From Zeugodacus cucurbitae (lineage: Eukaryota > Arthropoda > Insecta > Diptera > Tephritidae): a DNA stretch of 64,000 nucleotides. A program made the translations under genes and the position numbers. Positions 1 through 8,526 of this stretch are shown here, in pieces (within the stretch, counting starts at the first letter, position 1; each line of letters begins with the position of its first letter). Where the stretch lies: positions 29,078,001 through 29,142,000 of the forward strand of contig NC_071671.1 of the NCBI RefSeq assembly GCF_028554725.1, in the 5' to 3' direction. The notes beneath the pieces are model-generated. The model saw only the letters and a list, made by a program, of their open reading frames with translations. It was not told the DNA's origin and did no database searches.

Positions 1-825
1 CGCCCACCTCCCATACAAAGGTTAGGTTGAAAATTACTAAAAGTGAGTTAACTCACTAACGAAAAACGTCAGAAACACTAAATTTTACAGAAGAAATAGA
101 AGAAGGAAGCTGCACTCAGATTTTTTTACAAAATGAAAAATGGGGGAACTACTCGACAGTTTTCTATGAAATTCGGTATATAATATTTTCTTGACACCCT
201 GAAAACACGGATGAAAAATGGGCGAAATCGGTAAACAACCGACTATTTTCTTATAACTCAATTTTGAATTCCATAAGGAACCAATGAAGGTAGCGGAATA
301 AAACTTTACACAAATACTGCATATCATCTCTGTCTTCGCTTGAGAAAAAATTGTCGAAAACGGATCATAACTTTTCAAGGCCCCTGTTATCGAACATGTT
401 GAACTCCGCGCCTAAGGGTAAATTTTAACCGAAGATATGGTTAGATATATTAATGTAATTCAGAGGAAATTGTTTTCTTCTAATAGTGTGTCTCTGTTCC
501 AAAAATTATTAAAATCTGGTAATAACATCTCCTAGCTCCCATATACCTAATTATAAGTTTTTCAAAAATACGGCTGGTTAATATGTGAGATATCTTAGCA
601 AAATTAAGTGAGTGTATAGTCTTGGATATAGTGTACCTTGCTGGTGAAAATAAATTAAATCGGTTCAAGAATTACCTCAGCCCTCATACACTATATATGA
701 CAATTTTCATTATTGTATTAAACTTTATGCCGAATTTATAGGTAAATTTGTGTGTTATCTTAATAAAATTTCTTCAATAAATTGCGAGAGTATAAAATGT
801 TCGTTTGCACCCGAACTTAGCCTTT
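1..825 (-). repeat. Inverted-repeat (foldback-like) family fragment, long variant
   Basis: This is noncoding repeat sequence shared with many other stretches of the window. It starts at the window edge with the block 'cacctcccatacaaaggttagg', seen also near 29170, 54720 and 63310, and ends with the family's terminal block 'ttgcgagagtataaaatg' followed by a hairpin-like 'cccgaacttag' near 812-823. The middle (about 410-760) has no close relative among the other copies except the short variant at 60648-60800. Open frames here are shadows of the repeat and contain no recognised protein. Confidence 0.75.
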
Positions 826-1566
826 GTGCAGTAGAGACGTGTTACTCGATCACAATTTTTGTGACTAATGTGTAAGAAAAACAATAAAACACGCAAAGCG
901 GTTTTTACTATAAACGGAACAACAACATTTAAAAATATACATACACTTGTGCTCACAGAATTAAGCCACTGCATAGCAAAACTACGTTTCTGAAAATAAA
1001 TTCACCGAATTATCTGTTCATTTGAATAACGGTATGCAAAAAAGTTGCGTTATATGTTGGGAAGTTGCTAAGATCATATTCAGAGAAATAAAAAAAATTA
1101 AAATAAATTCGCAGGTGATCTAGTCGTGTGAGCTCATACAATTAAGGCAATGTAACAAAACCTTAGCAATCACGATCTGTGTAAAAAAAAATTATTAACA
1201 AAGTGAAGAGTATATTGGTTCCACTTAATTTAAAGTGTTGTTTGAAAGTTTTCTAAAAAATGGGAACAAGAGTTCAGTTTCATGTGAGCCTATGGAAATA
1301 TTACCAAAAGTTCAAAAATATTACGAAAATCCTGTAATAAGATTTCTATTTTACTTTTTTATTAGTCCATTTAACAAGAATATTGGGTTGGATACCTATA
1401 GGAATAATTTATTATTATGTATGTACTTATTAGATCCGCGATTAAAAAAAATTTTAGTCGCGAATATAGAAATTGGGTCTCATTTTTTTAATCCATATAT
1501 GTAACTATGTATAAAAAACTTAAAAAATTCGTATCGGAATATGGCATTTACAAATTTAACGAAGGA
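826..1566. other. AT-rich stretch with one unassigned ORF (1235-1504)
   Basis: No known repeat or gene is recognised here apart from a plus-strand 89-codon open frame at 1235-1504. That frame ends in a segment reading LLLCMYLLDPRLKKILVAN, which loosely resembles the 'LDPR.K' block near the dimerisation region of hAT-family transposases. No conserved catalytic motif, no neighbouring transposase exon and no terminal inverted repeats were found, so the hAT idea is a weak inference. The ORF could equally be a chance open frame. Confidence 0.25.
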
Positions 1567-3561
1567 CCAATGAAAAATCGAAAAAGCCTCGGATGAGACA
1601 CCCCCCTTTTGATGATGACCTCTGCAAACGTTTTAAGGATAATGATTTAAGGGCATGCAGCTGGAATGTCCGTCGCCGAGTCCTGGCATTCACCCCGGTA
1701 GATGAACATCTAGCCACAATCAGCATAAAATCGAGACTCTTCAACATATCGCTTACTTGCGCCCACGCCCCACGACTTCTCTGGGGCCCGAAATATGGTC
1801 GTCTGTAGTATCAGATTCTAGCATAAAAAAATATATCAAGCTACTTGGCTGTCTCCTGATCGAAACACGCGCTCTCTGACAGCACTCATCAGCATCTCGG
1901 TATAAGCGAACTGTGGGACGGCATCTCAAACTCACTGCGTATAGCAACAGCCGAAACAATTGGATTTCGGCAACGACAAAAAACAAGCTGGTACGATAAG
2001 GGTTGCCGTCTGGCAGCGGAGAGAAAACAGACTGCCTACCTCGTAACGTTGCAAACGACCACAACACGTGCGGGATGGAATAATACCGAGAGCTGAAGAG
2101 GGAAGCGAGACGCATCTGCAGACAAAAAAGAGAGAGGCCGAAATGCGTGAGTACGAAGAGCTTGAAAAGCTGGCAGACAGATGTAATGCTCGAACATTTT
2201 ATGAAAAAATGAAGCAACTTAACGAAGGTTTCAAGACCGGAGCATCCTCATGTAGAGACCGAGGTGGTAATGTGGTAACCGATGTCCAGGGCATACTGGG
2301 ATTATGGAGGGAACACTTCTACGACCTGCTGAATGGCGGTGAAAGTACAACACAAGAACAACAAAGCAGCGGGGGCCGATAGATTACCGGCAAAGCTATT
2401 CAAATACGGCGGCAAAGAACTGATAAGGTGCATGCATCAGTTTCTTTGCAAAAGATGATCGGAAGAAAGCATGCCTGACGATTGGAATCTCAGTGTGCTC
2501 TGCCCAATCCATAAAAAGGGAGATCCCACAATCTGTGCAAATTACCGTGGGAAATAAATATCGCCTATCAGGTTCTATCGACCGTACTGTGTGAAAGTCT
2601 AAAGCCCACCGTCAATAAACTGATTGGACCTTATCAGTGTGGCTTTAGACCTGGAAAATCGACAACTGACCAGATATTCACCATGCGCCAAATCTTAGAG
2701 AAGACCCGTGAAAAGAGGATCGACACACACCACCATTTTGTCGATTTTAAAGCTGCTTTCGACAGCACGAAAAGGAGCTGCCTTTACGCCGTGTGACTTC
2801 TTTAACTTGATACTGAAAAAAATTATAAGAGCTGAAGAGCTAAATAGAGAAGGTACAATCTTCTATAAGAGTGTACAGCTGCTGGCGTACGTCGATGATA
2901 TTGATATCATTGACAGTTATAACTTCGAAGTCGTAGCTAATTTCGTATACCTGGGAACCAGTATCAACAACACTAACAATGTCAGCCTCGAAATCCAGCG
3001 CAGTATAACTCTTGCCAACAGGTGTTGCTTTTGACTGAGTAGGCAATTGAAAAATAAAGTCTTCTTTCGACAAACCAAAATAAAACTCTACAAGTCGCTT
3101 ATCATTCCCGTCTTGATTTATGGTGCAGAAGCGTGGACGATGTCAACATCATATGAGACGATAATAGGAGTTTTTGAGGGAAAATTTTGCGCAAGATTTA
3201 TAGTCCTCAGAACATTGGCAACGGCGAATACCGCAGACGATGCAACGATGAGCTGTATGAGTTATACGGCGACATTGACATAATTCAGCGAATAAAAAGA
3301 CAGCGGCTACGCTGGCTAGGTCATGTTGCCCGAATAGACGAAAACACTCCAGCTCTGAAAGTATTCGATGCAGTACCCGCCGGAGGAAGCCGAAGAAGGG
3401 GAAGACCTCCACTCCGCTGGAGGGACCAGGTGGAGAGCGACCTGGTTACACTTGGATTCTCCAACTGGCGCCGAAGTGCGAAGGAAAGAGAGGAATGGCG
3501 CGCTCTCATCGATTCGGCTATAACCGGCTAAACGGTTCAACGACAATTACATACATACATC
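1567..3561 (+). pseudogene. RTE-type LINE copy L1 (decayed, subfamily B)
   Basis: A 5'-truncated and internally deleted copy of the non-LTR retrotransposon that recurs through this window. It begins in the 5' leader ('ccaatgaaaaa', 'gcctcggatgag'), keeps short endonuclease pieces up to about 1850, jumps to the middle region and then carries reverse-transcriptase and C-terminal segments to 3531. Stops and frameshifts break it into at least four frames (2068-2382, 2708-3034, 3047-3283, 3187-3531). The RT active-site motif is altered to YVDD near 2890. The last residues read ITG before a stop, followed by the 3' hairpin AACCG..CGGTT and a (CATA)n tail to about 3561, which defines subfamily B. 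It is not functional. Confidence 0.9.
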
Positions 3562-4107
3562 GAATCCGTTTCGATCGAAAAATTTTACGTCGGAATCATT
3601 GAAACCGTATCGAACATAAAATTTATGATCACATATGAACTCACTTACCGACTCAAAAAATACATTCCGCGGCTAATAGATATCGCTAATTACGAAATCA
3701 TTGAATCCGCAAAATCGAAAATTTTAGTCGAAATCTATCCGTTGATGAGTGAGTTGCGGAAATTTAAAATAAATATGTAAGCCATTTGGAAGTTTTTAAG
3801 TACACAATAACTGCGGACGGACTAAATTATATTTTATATGGGTATTTTACAGACAAGAGATAAAAACAGACTAACGAAAATAAATTAAAGATGTTACAAA
3901 GCGATATAAAGTTGCCCCCTCGAAATAGCGAAAGAGTTTTCTCAAAGAGCTTCAGGTGAATTAAATATTTTTTGGCTGAAATTTTACAATTTAAATTTTT
4001 TTAAATTTTACATTTTCGATCAAAAATCTTTATCGTATCGAAATCAAATTCGCTGCGGAATCAATGATTACTAGTTCAACGATTACGAGACTAATTGAAT
4101 TCAGGAT
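3562..4107. other. Unassigned AT-rich sequence
   Basis: No gene is recognised. Motifs such as 'tcgatcgaaaaattttacg' near 3573 and 'ttttcgatcaaaaatcttta' near 4012 are partly related to each other, which hints at a decayed repeat, but no terminal repeats could be defined. Confidence 0.4.
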
Positions 4108-4583
4108 GCTCAATTATGGGGCAACAACCACATCTCAGGAACTGCTCGATCGATTTCAATGAAATTCAGTACATAATATTTTCTTAACATCGTGATGACA
4201 CGAACGGAATAAGGGTAAAATCGGTTCACAACCACGCCTACTTTCCCTATAACTCAATTTTGTATTCCATCTGATTACTTCAATTTATATTATATACATT
4301 AGGAACCAATGATGATGGCGGCATAAACCTTTACACACATACTGTATCTGAACTGTGACATTACTTAACTAATTTTTCACCGAAAATATCGGTAATTCTC
4401 TCAGATATTTTAATGTAATTCTCTAAATTTTACAGAAGAAATAGCAGAAAGAAGCTGTACTTAGAATTTTTTACAAAATTGAAAATGGGCGTGGCACTTG
4501 TGGGTCAAAAACCATATCTCAGGAAGTACTCCACAGATTTCAATGAAATTCGGTATATAACATTTTCTTGACACCCTGACTTG
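4108..4583 (-). repeat. Foldback-family fragment with internal duplication
   Basis: Contains the family blocks 'catatctcaggaa', 'atttcaatgaaattc' and 'atattttcttgacaccctga'. The block appears twice in this fragment (about 4130-4200 and 4490-4583), so the fragment has an internal duplication. Both family termini are absent. Confidence 0.65.
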
Positions 4584-5048
4584 TGGAAAATTGTAATTGA
4601 ATTGAATATGACTTTGAATTTTATCAGCTGATGCAAATGAAAACAAAATACGAACAAATTATTCCGACTTAATTATTATATAAGTACAAGCAATATTAAT
4701 ATATTACTTTTCATAATTTTTATTAGATTCCAAACGATTTTTGGAATTACAATTTATTTTGAATTTAGTTTTTTTCTAGATGTCAACATGTCAGAAAATA
4801 TACATATGATTGTGAAAAATTGTGATTATGTGTGGATATGATATTGTATTGTAGTACGGAACACCCTTTGCTTTGGAATAAAATTCAGAACATCGGTGAT
4901 ACACATACGGACGGTACTACAATATGTACCGTCGACGATCCCATTACTACTTAGTTCTACAAATTTAGCAACCTAAGTTCGGTTGAAGAAATTAAAAAAA
5001 ATGTTTTTAAAGAGGAACAAAAACTTTACTTTTAACATAAATTTTTTG
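4584..5048. other. Unassigned AT-rich sequence
   Basis: Flank on the left of the gypsy element. A 48-codon minus-strand open frame lies at about 4840-4985; it has no family resemblance that I trust. Nothing else is recognised. Confidence 0.4.
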
Positions 5049-5052
5049 TACA

Positions 5053-5513
5053 AGTTAATATGTCAGCTAACATAACATAAACTGCTACTAATGCTACGCA
5101 AGTTCACGCGGAGCTCTTCATGCTGTAATGATTGCTACGTTCATTTGCATATCAATATCTACTCTTTATCGATATTATCACCAACTAGAGCGCATAGCAG
5201 CTGAGTAACTCTTTGATGGGTGACATTCGAAAGGTCATGTAAAAAACACAGAAGTGTTACGGTACCTTTAGAAGTTGTAGTTTCAATCATAAAGCTGCTC
5301 ACAGCAAGATCACCTAAGGAGTAAGATCATATAGCAACAGCGAGAGTTTACCTCGTGTAAAGGGAGCCATTAATTACTTGTTGCTGCACCAACACAGAAA
5401 TGCAGAGAAATATATGCTTGGGCTTTGGCTTAGTTAGGGCAGATGTAATGTAGAAGTGAAACTGTGAACATCAAGAATAAATAATTGGAATATAAATGAC
5501 AACTTGTTTAACT
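5053..5513 (+). repeat. 5' LTR of gypsy-1
   Basis: Matches 13416-13862 over about 450 bp with roughly 15 differences counted by eye, plus small indels. It begins AGTTAATATG and lacks about 25 bp that follow AGTTAAC in the 3' LTR, so the two LTRs differ in length (461 versus 480 bp). It ends TTTAACT next to the primer site. The number of differences indicates an old insertion rather than a recent one. Confidence 0.93.
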
Positions 5514-5531
5514 GGGGCCCAACGTGGGGTC
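5513..5531 (+). promoter_or_regulatory. Primer binding site, tRNA-Lys type
   Basis: TGGGGCCCAACGTGGGGTC directly follows the 5' LTR. It differs at one early position from the complement of the insect tRNA-Lys 3' end (TGGCGCCCAACGTGGGGC), the primer known for gypsy. This fixes the LTR boundary and the orientation. Confidence 0.88.
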
Positions 5532-6204
5532 AAGAACCTGCAAACAGAACATACGAATTCTGAAGGAACCGAGGCCCTGTAAAAAGAACATTTGAATTCT
5601 GAAGGACCAAGGACCTGCCAAAGAACATAGCAATTCTGAAGGACCAGAGACCCGCATATTCTGAAAGGACATAAGGAATCCCGAAGGACTACGAACCAAC
5701 AAATTCATCATTACTAAAAATATTAAAAGTGTGAGTGATTATTTAAACAATTTTCAAGTGGCTATCTAAAAACTTATAAATTAAAAAACCTACATTTTAC
5801 AATATTTAAAAAATTAATAGCAAAGCAAAAGACTTTGTAATTTCCAATTAAAACAAATTGACAAACAAAGATTTTCAGGAAAAAGTTAGCATTCAACGAA
5901 TTAACCTTAAAAAGACACGTTTTAAATATAGTGCTATTTAGAGAAAGTATTGAATGAAATACAAATTTTACCAATACAACAACCTCATGTTACATAACAA
6001 ATATTGCTTCTGGTATTTGAATTAATTTAGAGCTAATCATAAAACTGAGAAAAATTTTTTATTAATAATCAATAAATATTTATTGATTTAAATATTGAAC
6101 AATTAATATAAAGTTGCTTCAAATAATTTAAACAATTTAAAACAAGACTTATCAAATTTTCGTTACCAGTCCCTTTAAAAAAGAAAAAAACTAAATTATA
6201 AATT
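5532..6204. other. Gypsy-1 leader
   Basis: Untranslated leader between the primer site and gag. It contains an imperfect tandem motif 'aacatacgaattctgaagga', repeated about four times between 5535 and 5690, each unit about 35-40 bp ('gaacat...aattctgaagg'). No gene is recognised. Confidence 0.6.
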
Positions 6205-7164
6205 ATAGACAGAAAGAAGTTGAAGAATTAAAATCTCTGCCCGAATTTAGTGGTGATACTGTTTCCTATCCTGCTTGACGAACTGCAGCTGAATTCGCCA
6301 TTAATTATTACTCGGAGGGTTCGGAAAATATTATATCGCTATGGGTATTTTCCGAAACAAAATTATTGGTTCCGCAAACACCACACTTGTGTCTTTTAAC
6401 ACGGTGCTTAAATTCAAGGCAATTATAGCTAGACTAGATCAGGAATATGCCGATAAAAGGCCTCTGTATGTTTTGGAGAATGAACTAAGTATCCTTAGAC
6501 AGGATAGCCTTTCTATTACTGACTATTATAATAAGGTGGGCAAAAAGCTATGCCTCATCATAAATAAAAAAATCATGACGTATAGCGGGAATAAAGATAT
6601 TATTGCCACATTAAATGAGCGTGCTAGAGAAAACGCGTTTTCATATCAGGACTTCGACGTCCATTGTGCGATATCCTTTTTTCCACCAGACCCAAAGATC
6701 TTACAACTGCTCTTGCAGTTGCTCAGGAGCTCCAAGCCAATCATCGAAGACATAATTTTGCAGAAGCATTTGCTGTTGGAAATACTTATAAATTCAATAA
6801 GCCGGTAATGTCTCAATTTAGACAGATAGATTACAATAATGGACCGCATGTGGGCATTCACTTCAATTCAAGTTCTAATAAACCAACCCCAATGGAACTC
6901 GATAGCAATACAAGTTATTACAGACAGCCTAATAGTATTCCGAAACTATCTACTCAACAGCCTCATTCTACACCCAAGTACATTCCTAAACCACATCATC
7001 CAAATCAGAATCTGCATACAAATTATAAACGAGGTCGCGAACAGTTCCATTCTGATCGTGCACCCCTTCAGAAACTACAGAAGGTAAATTTTATGCCGGA
7101 AGAATTAGAACCCTTCCCAAACGAGGAGGAAAATTTCAGCCAGGATATCAATTTTGAAAATTAA
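6205..7164 (+). pseudogene. gag of gypsy-1 (frameshifted)
   Basis: Encodes a capsid-type Gag of the 17.6/297-like gypsy group. The start region reads EELKSLPEFSGD, then a stop at about 6275 and a shift into the frame beginning at 6341, which reads IFRNKIIGSAN and continues with an alpha-helical capsid core to about 6640. A second shift moves to the frame at 6664, whose LTTALAVAQELQANHRRHNF closes the capsid domain and is followed by a low-complexity Asn/Pro/Gln tail. At least two lesions separate these frames, so no full Gag can be made. It lies upstream of the protease in the normal gypsy order. Confidence 0.85.
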
Positions 7165-7271
7165 TATTATTACAACTCGCAAAATGACAACCATAATTAC
7201 AATGACGATGCTGTAGCGGAATATGGGGACGAAATAAATTATTTAAACTAAAGTCGCTCCTACCGTTTATT

Positions 7272-7679
7272 ATGAAAAAGTGCAAAAACAGTCAGGAGCT
7301 TCGCATTTTAGTGGACACAGGCACTTCAAAAAATTTTATAAAGTACTTTCCATTCCTTCAAGGAATCAAATCTTTGGAGAAACCTTTTAATTTGAAATCC
7401 AAACACGGTAAAAATCTGATAAATAAAAAGTACTTAATTAATGTGCTAGGCAATACCTCAACGTTCTTTCTGCTTTCAAGGTTAAGTACATTTGACGGTA
7501 TTATAGGTTACGATTTTCTAAAGCATATTGATGCGAAAATTGATACTGTCGAAGGGTGTTTACTTTACCGAAATGATAAAGAAAAACTACACTTTCTTCC
7601 ATGTGAACAAGTAAATTACAATAGAAGAAAACTCAGTTCCATTAAAATTCCAAGCACAGTTTCGTCAAATAATCAGTAA
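7272..7679 (+). pseudogene. Retroviral-type aspartic protease of gypsy-1
   Basis: A 135-residue open segment with the protease active-site triad DTG (VDTGTSKNFI, codons near 7311-7320) and the later 'DGIIGYDFLK' block, which corresponds to the conserved hydrophobic-Gly segment of pepsin-fold retroelement proteases. In the family it dimerises and cuts Gag-Pol. The segment itself is open, but the reading frame is broken on both sides (stop near 7250 and again at 7677), so it is a relic of the polyprotein. Confidence 0.85.
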
Positions 7680-7730
7680 GAATATTAATTCATTTGCTGA
7701 CCCAGATAGTGCCTTGCCTTATAACTCAAC

Positions 7731-8251
7731 AGTTAAGGGGAGAATTCGCACAAATACTGACGAACCGATATACAGCAAGAGTTATGTCTGTAGCGCCGTT
7801 CATTAATAAAGAAATAAAAAAAACTTCTTATAGATGGAATAATAAGGCCATCTTCTTCGCCTTATAATTCTCCTGTCCACGTAGTATCTAAAAAGGGATT
7901 TGATGAAGATGGAAAGCCAAAACTGAGAATGGTGATCGATTTTCGGAAACTCAACGAAAAAACCTTCCAGATCGTTACCCTATTCCGGATACATCTGTAA
8001 TCCTAGCCAATTTAGGAAGGTCCAAGTTTTTTACAACATTGGATCTTAAGTCAGGATTTCACCAAATCATTATGTGCGAAAAAGATAGGCAAAAAACAGC
8101 GTTTAGTATAAACAACGGATAATATGAATTCTGCCGATTACTCTTTGGGTTAAGAAATGCGCCCAGTACTTTTCAAAGGGCCATTGACGATGATTTGCGC
8201 GAAACTATAGGGAAATATTGTCACGTTTACGTCGACGATATTATTAGCTGC
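7731..8251 (+). pseudogene. Reverse transcriptase, N-terminal half (gypsy-1)
   Basis: Fingers and palm of a gypsy reverse transcriptase. Recognisable blocks are SSSPYNSPVHVVSKK, KPKLRMVIDFRKLNE, TTLDLKSGFHQI and the active-site segment VYVDDII near 8230-8247. Several frameshifts and at least one stop (before YEFC, near 8122) are present. The segment ends where the LINE is inserted. About 24 codons that normally follow the YVDD box are absent on either side of the insertion, so the element had already lost them, or lost them during insertion. Confidence 0.9.
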
Positions 8252-8259
8252 AATGAGAG
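8252..8259. repeat. Target duplication of LINE L2, left copy
   Basis: AATGAGAG immediately before the LINE 5' end; the same 8 bp follow its tail at 11521-11528. Confidence 0.88.
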
Positions 8260-8526
8260 GATGGAGTCATATGTAGAAGTTCACGTAAGTGAGGAAAGTT
8301 TCTGACTGCCATTCACTTGGGAGTGGCCAGGAACGATTCTTTTACATGTGGCTCAAGCAGCTCACAACTTCCGGTCTTAGACCAAGTATCCTCTGGGTAG
8401 CCAACAGACATCCGCCTGGAAGCGAGCTAAAGTGAGAAGGCGAATCCCGCTTATGCGGTTGTGCGTAGGGCTTGGGACCCACCACATAAAAACGAATAAC
8501 CAGTGAATAAGAAACACAGGCCTCGG
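8260..8526 (+). promoter_or_regulatory. LINE 5' leader with predicted stem-loops
   Basis: The leader is conserved among copies at 8260, 40890, 60514 and 24209. It contains a hairpin TTCAC-GTAA-GTGAG (about 8309-8322), a second hairpin CACT-TGGG-AGTG (about 8348-8360), and a long-range pairing between the first 9-10 bases (GATGGAGTC) and GACTGCCATTC about 45 bp later. RTE elements must carry their promoter internally, and some carry self-cleaving ribozymes at the 5' end; either role here is an inference. Confidence 0.5.

Noticed and set aside
1235..1504. hAT transposase gene
   Set aside because: Only one weak 'LDPR.K' similarity, no RW zinc finger or catalytic residues and no TIRs; reported only as an unassigned ORF.
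4840..4985. Minus-strand open frame of about 48 codons, considered as a downstream PTP exon
   Set aside because: A loose Q-Y resemblance to the PTP C-terminal block only; spacing does not fit and splice sites are not convincing.
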